A DNA stretch of 35,932 nucleotides from Acidimicrobiales bacterium. GTDB taxonomy: Bacteria; Actinomycetota; Acidimicrobiia; Acidimicrobiales; SZUA-35. The stretch is from NCBI GenBank assembly GCA_020629695.1, contig JAHDCV010000041.1, positions 1-35,932 of the forward strand, in the 5' to 3' direction. The notes under the pieces are model-generated. The model did no database searches. It was not told the origin of the DNA and saw only the letters and a program-made list of their open reading frames with translations. The translations under genes were made by a program, and so were the position numbers. Shown here piece after piece: positions 1 to 7,809 of the stretch; position 1 is the first letter of the stretch, and each line of letters opens with the position of its first letter.

Positions 1-438
1 GCCGGCTCGACCACCAACGAGTTCGCCGACACCCGGCCGGTCGCCGGGGCAACCCACCGGTACTACCTCAAGGCGGTCGACGCCGCCGGCAACAGCTCCT
101 GGCGGACGGGGTATCGATCGGTCTCCATCGCCGCCGACGGCGGCGCACCCGACACGACCCGGCCCGGGCGGGCGACCGACGTGGTGGGGGCGGCCGCCGA
201 CGGTGCGAACGAGCTCAGCTGGGCGGCCGCCGAGGACGACACCGGCGTCGTGCTCTACCGGGTGTACCGCGACGTCGATGGCGACGGTGTGTTCACCGAG
301 ATCGGCACGACGTCGACGACGTCGTTCAGCGACACCGACGTCGCCGCCGGTGTCGTCTACCGCTACTACCTGCGGGCCGAGGACGCCGCCGGCAACCTCG
401 GATGGCGCACGGGATACCGGACGGTCACCACGCGCTGA
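1..438 (+). CDS. Fibronectin type III repeat protein, C-terminal end (partial)
   Basis: The frame is open from base 1 to a TGA at 436-438, giving 145 residues of a protein whose start lies outside the window. Two tandem modules are visible. Each ends in a near-identical block (RYYLKAVDAAGN..WRTGYRSV, then RYYLRAEDAAGN..WRTGYRTV), separated by a short Asp/Pro linker. The pattern of a central YRVYR strand, a G-T-T-S turn and a final Y-Y-L-(K/R)-A-x-D strand is typical of extracellular fibronectin type III folds. The second module has a DVDGDGVF segment that resembles an Asp-rich calcium loop. The protein ends 12 residues after the last module, with no sortase signal or membrane anchor. It is probably a secreted or surface multi-domain protein, but the catalytic or binding part, if any, is not visible. 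The repeat fold is fairly secure; the function is unknown. Confidence 0.75.
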   Translation, partial: AGSTTNEFADTRPVAGATHRYYLKAVDAAGNSSWRTGYRSVSIAADGGAPDTTRPGRATDVVGAAADGANELSWAAAEDDTGVVLYRVYRDVDGDGVFTEIGTTSTTSFSDTDVAAGVVYRYYLRAEDAAGNLGWRTGYRTVTTR

Positions 439-468
439 ATCCCCCCGGTGTCGATCGGCCGTCGCCGG

Positions 469-474
469 TACGAT
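469..474 (+). promoter_or_regulatory. Putative -10 element of alaS (TACGAT)
   Basis: TACGAT fits the actinobacterial TANNNT -10 consensus and lies 9 bases before the alaS ATG. Transcription would begin only a few bases before the start codon. GGAG at 476-479 is 4 bases from the ATG and may serve as a minimal ribosome-binding site. There is no clear -35 box. Confidence 0.45.
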
Positions 475-483
475 CGGAGCCGT

Positions 484-3072
484 ATGAACGCCAACGAACT
501 GCGCCGCGCCTTCGTCGAGTACTTCACCGAACGGGATCATCGGCAGATCCCTTCGGCGAGCCTCATCCCACACGACGACACGCTGCTGTTCACGAACTCG
601 GGCATGGTCCCGTTCAAGCCGTACTTCGTCGGCGAGGAGCGGCCCGATCATCCCCGGGCCGTGACCATCCAGAAGTGTGTGCGAGCCGGCGGCAAGCACA
701 ACGACCTCGACGAGGTCGGGCGAACCAAGCGCCATCTCACGTTCTTCGAGATGATGGGCAACTTCTCGTTCGGCGACTACTTCAAGGAGCGGGCGATCCC
801 GGACGCCTGGGGCTTCTTCACCGACGTGCTCGGACTGGACCCGGACCGCCTGTGGGTCACCGTGCACCTGACGGACGATGAAGCCGAGGAGATCTGGGCC
901 AACGAGGTGGGTGTGCCCCGCGAACGCATCCAGCGCCTGGACGAGGACAACTGGTGGCGGATGGCCGACACCGGTCCGAACGGTCCGTCGTCGGAGATCT
1001 TCTGGGACAAGGGCCCCGCGTTCGGCCCCGATGGTGGGCCGGCCAACCCCGAGGCCGACGAGCGCTACGTCGAGATCTGGAATCTCGTGTTCATGCAGTT
1101 CGAGACGTTCGAGGACGGCACCTCCCAGCCACTGCCGAAGCCGTCGATCGACACCGGCGCCGGTCTCGAGCGCATCCTGTCGGTCCTCCAGGGCAAGGAG
1201 TCGGTGTTCGAGATCGACGAGATGGCCCGCCTCGTGGCCGTGGCGTCGGAGATCACCGGTCACGTGATCGGCACCAGCGACGACGGCGACCTGGCGCTGC
1301 GAGTGCTGGCCGAACACGCCCGGACCATGACGTTCCTCATCTCCGACGGTGTGCTCGTCTCCAACGAGGGCCGCGGCTACGTGCTGCGCCGCATCATGCG
1401 CCGGGCCATCCGTTTCGCGTACCTGCTCGGCGTCACCGATCTCGTCACCCCGCAGCTCGTCGACGCCGTGGTCGAGATCATGGGGCCGGACTATCCGCAG
1501 CTCGTCGACGACCACGCCAAGATCCGAATGATGGTCGAGAAGGAGGAGCAGCAGTTCCGCAAGACCCTCGCCCGGGGCCTCGCCATCCTCGACGACGAAC
1601 TCGCCGGCCTCGAAGCCGGTGCGGACGTGCCCGGCTCCGTCGCGTTCAAGCTGCACGACACCTACGGCTTCCCCTACGAGGTCACCGAAGAGGTCGCTCG
1701 CGAGCGTGGCCACGGCGTCGATCGTGCCGGATTCGACACCGACATGGCCGGCCAGCGCGAACGGGCCAAGGCCAACCAGAAGGGCGGGGGCGCGGTCGTC
1801 ACCTGGGACGAGCTCGTGGCGGTCGCCGTCGGCGACGTCGAGCCGACCCCCGGCTTCGATCGGGAGTCGACGGCCATCGACACCACCATCTGGGTTCTGG
1901 ACGAGGGAGAGGCACCCTTCGCGGTCCTGCTGGCGACCCCGTTCTACGCCGAGTCCGGTGGCCAGATCGGTGACACCGGCACCATCACCGCTCACGGCGC
2001 CGACGGGAGCGTGACCGGTGTGGCCACCGTGATCGACACCGTGATCGGGCCCGACGGGGTGCACCTGCATCGCCTCGGTGAGATCGAGGGATTCGTCGAA
2101 GCCGGGCAGGCCGTCACCGCCCGGATCGACGACGAGCGCCGCGCCGCCATCCGCCGGAACCACACGGCCACGCACCTGCTGCACCACGCACTCCGTGAAG
2201 TGTTGGGTGATCACGTGACCCAGCAGGGATCGCTCGTCGCTCCCGACCGTCTCCGCTTCGACTTCAGCCACTTCGAGCAGGTCACGAGTGACGAGATCGC
2301 CCGGATCGAAGACCTCGTCAACGCCGAGGTGCTCGTGAATCCCGGGACCGACCACCCGGAGATGACCAAGGCCGAGGCCGAGGCCAAGGGTGCGATCGCG
2401 TTCTTCGGCGACAAGTACGGGGAACGGGTGCGGGTGCTCACCGCCGGTCCATCGGTGGAGTTCTGTGGGGGCACCCACGTCCGTGCGCTCGGCGACATCG
2501 GCCTCGTGAAGATCGTGTCCGAGGGCTCGATCGGGTCCAACGTGCGTCGTGTCGAGGCGGTGACCGGCGACGGAGCGATCCAGCTGCTCCGCGAAGAGCA
2601 GGCCACCGTGGCCGCCGCGGCCGACATGCTCAAGGTGCCGGTCGGGGACGTCCTGGCCGGTGTCGAGAAGCGTCAGTCCGAGATCGCCGAACTGAAGAGC
2701 ACGATCGCGTCGTTGCAGGCCCAGCTGGCGGCGGGCCGATCCGGCGAGCTCGCCGAAGGCGCCGTCGACGGCATCGTGGTCGCCCGGGTCGACGGGATCG
2801 GTCGTGACGAACTCCGCGACCTCGCCATCGCCATCCGTGATCGTGCCGAGATCCGCCTCGCCGTGCTCGGTGGCGCCCCCGACGGGGGAGGGGCCGCGTT
2901 GGTCGCCGCTTCTGCCGGTGAACTCGACGCGGGTGAGGCGCTGGGCGACGCGCCCAGGATGATCCAGGGCGGCGGGAAGAAGAACCCGGCGCTCACGATG
3001 TGCGGCGGCAAGAACGTGGAGGGCATCGACGGTGCGCTCGACGCCGTCCGCAGCGGGCTCGGCATCGCTTGA
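484..3072 (+). CDS. alaS: Alanine--tRNA ligase
   Basis: Cytoplasmic class II synthetase that charges tRNA-Ala and hydrolyses mischarged Ser/Gly-tRNA-Ala. The 862 residues match the usual length of about 870. The N-terminal catalytic domain shows the TNSGM and KCVRAGGKHNDL blocks followed by FFEMMGNFSFGDYFK, all hallmark AlaRS segments. The editing domain has its zinc-binding HTATH (residues 560-564) and CGGTH (661-665) motifs intact. The C-terminal oligomerisation (C-Ala) domain ends in a Gly-rich GGGKKNPALTMCGGK stretch. I chose ATG 484, which is preceded by GGAG and a -10-like TACGAT, over an in-frame GTG at 448 that would add twelve unrelated Arg-rich residues. The stop overlaps the start of ruvX, the same order as in mycobacteria. 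Identification is secure. Confidence 0.98.
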   Translation: MNANELRRAFVEYFTERDHRQIPSASLIPHDDTLLFTNSGMVPFKPYFVGEERPDHPRAVTIQKCVRAGGKHNDLDEVGRTKRHLTFFEMMGNFSFGDYFKERAIPDAWGFFTDVLGLDPDRLWVTVHLTDDEAEEIWANEVGVPRERIQRLDEDNWWRMADTGPNGPSSEIFWDKGPAFGPDGGPANPEADERYVEIWNLVFMQFETFEDGTSQPLPKPSIDTGAGLERILSVLQGKESVFEIDEMARLVAVASEITGHVIGTSDDGDLALRVLAEHARTMTFLISDGVLVSNEGRGYVLRRIMRRAIRFAYLLGVTDLVTPQLVDAVVEIMGPDYPQLVDDHAKIRMMVEKEEQQFRKTLARGLAILDDELAGLEAGADVPGSVAFKLHDTYGFPYEVTEEVARERGHGVDRAGFDTDMAGQRERAKANQKGGGAVVTWDELVAVAVGDVEPTPGFDRESTAIDTTIWVLDEGEAPFAVLLATPFYAESGGQIGDTGTITAHGADGSVTGVATVIDTVIGPDGVHLHRLGEIEGFVEAGQAVTARIDDERRAAIRRNHTATHLLHHALREVLGDHVTQQGSLVAPDRLRFDFSHFEQVTSDEIARIEDLVNAEVLVNPGTDHPEMTKAEAEAKGAIAFFGDKYGERVRVLTAGPSVEFCGGTHVRALGDIGLVKIVSEGSIGSNVRRVEAVTGDGAIQLLREEQATVAAAADMLKVPVGDVLAGVEKRQSEIAELKSTIASLQAQLAAGRSGELAEGAVDGIVVARVDGIGRDELRDLAIAIRDRAEIRLAVLGGAPDGGGAALVAASAGELDAGEALGDAPRMIQGGGKKNPALTMCGGKNVEGIDGALDAVRSGLGIA

Positions 3073-3494
3073 ACACCCGGCCGGGTCGCGCCCTGGGGCT
3101 GGACCTCGGTTCCCGACGGATCGGTGTCGCCGTCACCGACGACATGCGCATGCTCGCCACGCCGTTGGCGGTCATCCGGCGTGTCGGGGACCGTGTCGTC
3201 GAACACGGCGCGATCAACGATCACATCGCCGAGACGGGTGCGACCGTGCTCGTGGTGGGGATGCCCTACACCCTCGACGGTGACGAGGGCGCCACGGTGC
3301 GAGCGTTTCGCTCCGAGCTGAAAGGGCTCCGCAAGCGCATCGAGATCCCGATCGAGACCGTCGACGAACGCTTCACGACCGTGACCGCCGAACAGTCGCT
3401 CCGATCTGCGGGTGTCAAGGCGAGAGACCAGCGGGACATCGTCGACGCCGTCGCCGCCTCGGTCCTGCTCCAGCACTGGCTCGACGGCGGCTGA
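3069..3494 (+). CDS. ruvX: Putative pre-16S rRNA nuclease / Holliday junction resolvase-like protein (YqgF family)
   Basis: RNase H-fold protein of 141 residues, matching the family length of about 140. The N-terminal LGLDLGSRRIGVAV block contains the first catalytic Asp (D12). The DERFTTVTAEQSL motif lies in the middle, and the final D-x-x-A-A-x-x-L-L-Q-x-W-L helix is also typical. In E. coli YqgF processes the 5' end of 16S rRNA; the resolvase activity implied by the name is less certain. The start is inferred as TTG 3069, which shares bases with the alaS stop (TTGA). It gives the expected short N-terminus ahead of the first strand. An upstream ATG at 3000 would lie entirely inside alaS. 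No Shine-Dalgarno is obvious, so translation is probably coupled to alaS. Confidence 0.93.
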   Translation: MNTRPGRALGLDLGSRRIGVAVTDDMRMLATPLAVIRRVGDRVVEHGAINDHIAETGATVLVVGMPYTLDGDEGATVRAFRSELKGLRKRIEIPIETVDERFTTVTAEQSLRSAGVKARDQRDIVDAVAASVLLQHWLDGG

Positions 3495-3566
3495 TCGACG
3501 AGTGCATCGCCGACCGCGGCCGGCCATCTCGGGCGACGGTGCAACGGTGGCGAGCCCGGCGCCAGC

Positions 3567-3572
3567 TACCGT
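3567..3572 (+). promoter_or_regulatory. Putative -10 element of mltG (TACCGT)
   Basis: TACCGT matches TANNNT and ends 8 bases before the mltG ATG. No Shine-Dalgarno lies between them, which suggests a leaderless or near-leaderless transcript beginning in the 86-base gap after ruvX. Confidence 0.45.
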
Positions 3573-3580
3573 GCACCCCG

Positions 3581-4744
3581 ATGTCGGACTTCCCGCCGTA
3601 CGACGACGCCAAGAACGAGACCGGGGGTGTGATCTTCGATCAGTGGATCGAGGAACCACCCGAGGATCGCACCTGGGACGACTCGGACTACGTGACCGTC
3701 CGCGGCTCGAAGTACACCTGGCTCCGCGGGCTCCTCGCGATCGTGATCATCGGTGCCGGGTTCTACTTCATCGGTCAGGCCGGAGTGAACTGGTTCCAAC
3801 GTCAGATCGACCCCGAAGGAGAACCCGGTGCGGAGGTCTCCATCGTCGTGCCGGAGGGGGCGACCACCGGTGGCATCGGCCGGTTGCTGGAGTCCCGCGA
3901 CGTCGTCCCCAATGCGACGTTCTTCCGTTACAAGGCACAGTGGGACGACCAGGGCAACTTCCAGGCCGGTCAGTACACGATGCGGGAGAACATGTCGGTC
4001 GACGAGGCCTTCGAGGTCCTGAACGCCGGGCCGATCCCACCCGTGTTCCGGCGCTTCACCGTGCCCGAAGGCCTCTGGATCTCCGAGGTGCTCCCGGTGA
4101 TCGCCGACCAGCTCCCGTCGGTGACCGAGGACGACCTCCGGCGAGCCCTCGACGCCGGGCTGATCCCTGATCGGTATCGCCCGTCCGAGGTCTCGAGCTT
4201 CGAGGGGCTGCTCTTCCCCGACACCTACGAGGTCAACGAGGACGCCGACGCCGTCGAGGTGCTCGGCAAGATGGCCGACCAGTTCGCCGTCGTCACGGGC
4301 GACCTCGGGTATGGCGGTGCCGAGACACGTATCGGCTACACCGCCTACGAGGTGCTCATCATCGCCAGCCTGATCGAGGCCGAGGCCCGCACCGAGCGTG
4401 ATCGGCCGAAGATCGCCCGGGTGATCTACAACCGGCTCGAGCTCGGCATCCCCCTCGGTATCGACGCCACCTATGTCTATGACGCCGGTGTCCGCGGCTA
4501 CGAGATCCTCCAGTCGGACATCGACGACCCGGACAGCCCGTGGAACCTGCGAATCCAGTCCGGTCTGCCGCCGCACCCGATCGCCCTGCCGGGCCGGGCG
4601 TCGCTCAGCGCGGCACTCAATCCGGACGAGGGGCCGTGGCTCTTCTACGTCCTGTGGGACACCCTCGGGAATCACCGCTTCGCCGAGACACTCGAGGAAC
4701 ACGAAGCGAACGTGGCGCAGGCCCGCGAACGTGGCCTCTTCTGA
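3581..4744 (+). CDS. mltG: Endolytic murein transglycosylase MltG (YceG-like)
   Basis: Membrane-anchored lytic transglycosylase that cuts nascent peptidoglycan strands and sets glycan chain length. The 387 residues start with an acidic cytoplasmic tail of about 45 residues. One transmembrane segment follows at about 47-66 (LRGLLAIVIIGAGFYFIG), then a LysM-like segment (VPEGATTGGIGRLLES) and the YceG catalytic domain. The catalytic glutamate is probably E266 in ASLIEAEA. The downstream motifs RVIYNRLELGIPLGID and SGLPPHPIALPGR..L.AALNP are classic for the family. Start ATG 3581 gives the usual tail plus one membrane helix; the earlier ATG at 3539 adds a basic segment with no support. The end overlaps aroE by 14 bases. 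The alaS-ruvX-mltG-aroE order is conserved in actinobacteria. Confidence 0.95.
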   Translation: MSDFPPYDDAKNETGGVIFDQWIEEPPEDRTWDDSDYVTVRGSKYTWLRGLLAIVIIGAGFYFIGQAGVNWFQRQIDPEGEPGAEVSIVVPEGATTGGIGRLLESRDVVPNATFFRYKAQWDDQGNFQAGQYTMRENMSVDEAFEVLNAGPIPPVFRRFTVPEGLWISEVLPVIADQLPSVTEDDLRRALDAGLIPDRYRPSEVSSFEGLLFPDTYEVNEDADAVEVLGKMADQFAVVTGDLGYGGAETRIGYTAYEVLIIASLIEAEARTERDRPKIARVIYNRLELGIPLGIDATYVYDAGVRGYEILQSDIDDPDSPWNLRIQSGLPPHPIALPGRASLSAALNPDEGPWLFYVLWDTLGNHRFAETLEEHEANVAQARERGLF

Positions 4745-5591
4745 TCTCCGGCCGCCGGTGTCCGGCGTGACCCGGTTGGCGGCGGTGATCGGCGATCCGG
4801 TCCGTCACTCGATGTCGCCGACGATCCACAACGCGGCCTTCGCCGAGCTCGGTCTCGACTGGACCTACCTGGCGCTGCCGGTTCCTTCGGGTCGTGGCGG
4901 CGACGCGGTGGAGGCGATGCGACTGTTCGGCATCGACGGATTGTCGGTGACGATGCCCCACAAGGACACCGTCGCCCAGGCGGTCGACGCCCGGACCTCG
5001 GCGGTCGAACGGCTCGGTGCCTGCAACTGTGTGTTCCGCGACGGGGACCGGCTCGTGGGCGACAACACCGACGGTGACGGTTGGGTCCGGGCGTTCGAGC
5101 TGGACTCGGGCCTCGGTCTCGCCGACGCTCGAGTTGCGGTGATCGGCGCCGGTGGCGCCGCACGTGCCATCGTCGAGGCCGTCGGGCGGGCCGGCGCATC
5201 GGAGATCGTGGTCGTGAATCGCACCACGGCTTCGGCCGAGCGGGCCGCCGCACTCGCCGAGGTCGCCCGGATCGGGACCGTCGACGATCTCGCCGACGTG
5301 GACGTCGTGGTCAACGCGACGTCGATCGGCATGGCCGGCGGGCCGGATGCCGAGGGCATCCCCCTCTCGGGGTCGTGGATCGGCCAGCATCACGTGGTTG
5401 CCGACATCGTGTATCAACCACGGTCGACGCCATTGCTGCAGGAAGCCGCCCGCCGGGGCGCCCGAACCGTCGGGGGACTCGGCATGCTGGTGCATCAGGC
5501 AGCGACGGCGTTCGAGCGCTGGACGAACCACACGGCGCCGATCGACACTATGACCGCGGCGGTCCTCGGGGCGATTCCCCCGGACGACTGA
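4731..5591 (+). CDS. aroE: Shikimate dehydrogenase (NADP+)
   Basis: Catalyses NADPH-dependent reduction of 3-dehydroshikimate to shikimate. The shikimate-binding signature VIGDPVRHSMSPTIHN is near the N-terminus. It is followed by the MPHKD segment with the catalytic Lys and by NTDGDGW. The nucleotide-binding loop GAGGAARAIV starts the Rossmann domain, then NATSIGM and the C-terminal GLGMLVHQAATAFERW helix. The length of 286 residues is slightly above the usual 270-280. The start is uncertain: GTG 4731 lies inside mltG, while GTG 4758 or 4767 would shorten the N-terminus by 9 or 12 residues. None has a good Shine-Dalgarno, so coupling to mltG is likely. The other shikimate genes lie 2.2 kb downstream, after an inserted DUF4388/prepilin-peptidase pair. 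Confidence 0.95.
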   Translation: MASSDLRPPVSGVTRLAAVIGDPVRHSMSPTIHNAAFAELGLDWTYLALPVPSGRGGDAVEAMRLFGIDGLSVTMPHKDTVAQAVDARTSAVERLGACNCVFRDGDRLVGDNTDGDGWVRAFELDSGLGLADARVAVIGAGGAARAIVEAVGRAGASEIVVVNRTTASAERAAALAEVARIGTVDDLADVDVVVNATSIGMAGGPDAEGIPLSGSWIGQHHVVADIVYQPRSTPLLQEAARRGARTVGGLGMLVHQAATAFERWTNHTAPIDTMTAAVLGAIPPDD

Positions 5592-5603
5592 CGCATCGAC
5601 TTT

Positions 5604-5623
5604 TCGAATACCCGCAGATTCGA
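5604..5623 (+). repeat. Inverted repeat in the aroE-DUF4388 gap
   Basis: TCGAAT (5604-5609) and ATTCGA (5618-5623) are perfect inverted copies around an 8-base spacer, in the 63-base gap before the DUF4388 gene. It could be a weak aroE terminator, a regulator site or part of the promoter region. It is AT-richer than its surroundings. No U-tract follows. Confidence 0.35.
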
Positions 5624-5654
5624 GCCGGAACCCGCCCCGGTGAGAGGAGCCACC

Positions 5655-6923
5655 ATGTTGCAGGGATCCATCGACACGCTCGGCATCGCCGAAGTACTGC
5701 GTGTTCTGGCTTCGACCCACAAGACCGGCCAGCTTCGCCTGACCGGTGATCGCGGTGCCGGCTCGGTGTCCGTCGCCGACGGCCGGATGGTCGCCGCAGA
5801 CTCGGCGCAGTGTGGCTCGGGTGAGCCGCTCGACGCCGTGGTGTTCGACCTCCTCCGATTCGAACACGGTCAGTTCGTCTTCAGCCTCGATGGCGTGCCG
5901 GCCCACGGCGAGTCACACGATGTCGACGACGTGCTCGCCTCGGCGGTCGCCCGACTCGACGACTACAAGCAGATCGCCGCAGTCGTGCCGAGCCTCGACC
6001 ACCTCGTCGCACCGGTGGATCACCTCAGCCAGGAACGGGTGGAGATCACGAACGGCGAGTGGGTGCTGCTCCGCACGATCGGGGACGGGTCACCCGTGTC
6101 CGACGTCGCCCGTGTGCTCCACCTGGGTGAGATCGATGCGCTCCGGTCGGTGAAGAACCTCGTCGAGCGCGAGCTGGCGATCGTCGCCGCACCGGATCCC
6201 GAGGCGTTCAGCGACGACATCGGCGACAACTCCATCGATGTCGCTGCCGACATCCCGGCCGTGCCCGGCTTCGACGCTCCGCTGTCGACGAACGAATCGA
6301 CGTGGACCCCTCCGGCCGACAACAGCGCCGTCGAGATGATCGGCGACGATCCCATGTCGGTGGCCGCACTGTCCGCCGAGGAGACCGCGGCGATGCTCGA
6401 CATGGCGACCTCGGTTCCGGCACCGGCCGCGCCGACGCCGTCGACGACTCCGGCCGACCTGTCCGGTACGGACATCGCCGTGCCCGACGCCCCTGCGGCG
6501 TCCGAGATGATCGCCGAGGAACCCTCGCCCTTCGCCGAGGCCTTCGAGGCCGTCGACCCGACGCCGATGGAGGCTGCGCCCGCCGAACCGATCGGGTTCC
6601 GCCCGCCCGCGCCGCCGCCGCCTCCGGCCGGCAGCCCGGACGCCTATCAGAACGCCCGCCTCGAAGACGTCCAGGTGCCCGCGCCCGACCCGGCGCCCGT
6701 GCCCGAGGCGTCGCCGGTCGCCGGCTTCGACGCGGAACTCCCGCCGTCGCCTTCCGAGATCGAGTCGTTCGGCGTCGGTGTCTCGGACACCGCTCCGCTC
6801 GATGACGCCCCGGTCAGTTTCGCCGAGACTCCCGTCGCCGACGAGGCCGTCGCGACCCCGGCCGTCGAAGAGGCCGAGGATGATCACGCTCTGCTGATGC
6901 GGTACCTGCGCGCCGAGGGATGA
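5655..6923 (+). CDS. DUF4388 (PATAN-like) domain protein with long Pro/Ala/Asp-rich tail
   Basis: Predicted soluble protein of 422 residues. Residues 1-100 match the DUF4388/PATAN pattern (GSIDTLGIAEVLRVLAS.. then TGQLRLTGDRGAGSVSVADG). This fold is found in bacterial signalling proteins, including regulators of pilus-based motility in cyanobacteria. Residues about 115-180 look like the winged-helix segment often seen after DUF4388 (NGEWVLLRTIGDGSPVSDVARV...SVKNLVERELAIV). The remaining 240 residues are low-complexity and acidic with proline runs, ending in a short helix (DHALLMRYLRAEG). ATG 5655 has a good AGGAG at 5645-5649. The stop overlaps the start of the prepilin peptidase (ATGA), so the two are co-translated and probably functionally linked. 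The domain call is good; the role in pilus biology is an inference from context. Confidence 0.75.
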   Translation: MLQGSIDTLGIAEVLRVLASTHKTGQLRLTGDRGAGSVSVADGRMVAADSAQCGSGEPLDAVVFDLLRFEHGQFVFSLDGVPAHGESHDVDDVLASAVARLDDYKQIAAVVPSLDHLVAPVDHLSQERVEITNGEWVLLRTIGDGSPVSDVARVLHLGEIDALRSVKNLVERELAIVAAPDPEAFSDDIGDNSIDVAADIPAVPGFDAPLSTNESTWTPPADNSAVEMIGDDPMSVAALSAEETAAMLDMATSVPAPAAPTPSTTPADLSGTDIAVPDAPAASEMIAEEPSPFAEAFEAVDPTPMEAAPAEPIGFRPPAPPPPPAGSPDAYQNARLEDVQVPAPDPAPVPEASPVAGFDAELPPSPSEIESFGVGVSDTAPLDDAPVSFAETPVADEAVATPAVEEAEDDHALLMRYLRAEG

Positions 6924-7759
6924 TCGATCCCATCGCCGGCCTGGCCGGCGTGGTGCTCGGACTGATCGTCGGTCCGTGGCTCGGCATCGCGGTCGATCGG
7001 ATGGTCGAACGTGAGGCGCCCGACGCCGACCACCGTTGTGCCCGTCGTCTGCCACGCCCGGGAGACGACGGTGGGCCACCGGTCATCGACGCGTACTCCC
7101 CGTTCTGCGGGGCATCGCTCGGTGGTGCTCGCACGCTCGCCCCGCTGCTGGGCTGGAGCGCCGAGTGTCCCGAGGGCCACGGTCGGAGTTGGCGCTACCC
7201 GCTGGTCGACGTGGCCGCGGCGGTCTCGCTCGGTCTGATCTTCGGTCGATTCGTCGACGAGCCGGCGTTGCTGGCGGTCTACGCGGTCTTCACCGCCGCC
7301 GTCGTCGTCCTCGCCGTCATCGATCTCGAGACGAAGTTGCTCGTCAACATCGGCACCTTCCCGCTCATGCTGTTCATGGCGTTCGCCATCCTCGTCATCA
7401 GTGGGAACCAGGGCGACACCGATCACCTCTATCAGGCGATCGTCGGCGGTTCCGGTTACACGTTGTTCTTCGCCGTGCTCTACCGGCTCTATCCGGCGGG
7501 ACTCGGCTTCGGGGACGTGAAGCTCGCACCCTCGCTCGGCATGGCGATGGGATGGCTGTCGAGCGACCCCTTCGACACGGTGACGCTCGTGATCAACTCG
7601 ATCCTGATCGCCTCGCTCGGCGGCTCCCTGGTCGGTCTCGCCATCGGCTGGAGACGGGGCAACATCCGGAAGGCCGAGATCGCGTTCGGTCCCGCGATGG
7701 TCGTCGGCGCGATGGTCGTGATCGTCGCGGCACCGTGGATGGCCGCCGGAGCCCGCTGA
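6920..7759 (+). CDS. Prepilin peptidase (A24 aspartyl protease family)
   Basis: Polytopic membrane protease that cleaves type IV prepilin-like leader peptides. The 279 residues contain about seven hydrophobic segments, beginning with LAGVVLGLIVGPWLGIAV. The two catalytic aspartates are D135 (AVIDLETKLLVN) and D199 in the signature GFGDVKL. A conserved RYPLVD segment (92-97) marks the junction between the N-terminal domain and the peptidase core. The N-terminal cytosolic domain normally carries two CxxC pairs and N-methylates the mature pilin. Here it holds only three isolated cysteines (C40, C63, C83), so zinc binding is doubtful. Translation starts inside the DUF4388 stop (ATGA). A pilD-like gene near aroE also occurs in Mycobacterium. 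No pilin gene is in the window. Confidence 0.9.
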   Translation: MIDPIAGLAGVVLGLIVGPWLGIAVDRMVEREAPDADHRCARRLPRPGDDGGPPVIDAYSPFCGASLGGARTLAPLLGWSAECPEGHGRSWRYPLVDVAAAVSLGLIFGRFVDEPALLAVYAVFTAAVVVLAVIDLETKLLVNIGTFPLMLFMAFAILVISGNQGDTDHLYQAIVGGSGYTLFFAVLYRLYPAGLGFGDVKLAPSLGMAMGWLSSDPFDTVTLVINSILIASLGGSLVGLAIGWRRGNIRKAEIAFGPAMVVGAMVVIVAAPWMAAGAR

Positions 7760-7797
7760 GCCGGCGCCATCACCTCGGTCGGGCCGGACGGCATTGG

Positions 7798-7803
7798 TAG
7801 CTT
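7798..7803 (+). promoter_or_regulatory. Putative -10 element of aroKB (TAGCTT), leaderless
   Basis: TAGCTT ends exactly 6 bases before the aroKB ATG (7810). There is no Shine-Dalgarno, so the transcript probably begins at the start codon. This would open the aroKB-aroQ-pepQ-efp-nusB unit. Confidence 0.55.
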
Positions 7804-7809
7804 GATCTG

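Noticed and set aside
439-483. A T-box leader for alaS
   Set aside because: The gap is only 45 bases, far too short for a T-box, and the start is close to a -10 element.
448-483. An upstream GTG start for alaS at 448
   Set aside because: The twelve added residues are Arg-rich and unlike AlaRS N-termini; ATG 484 gives the normal start.
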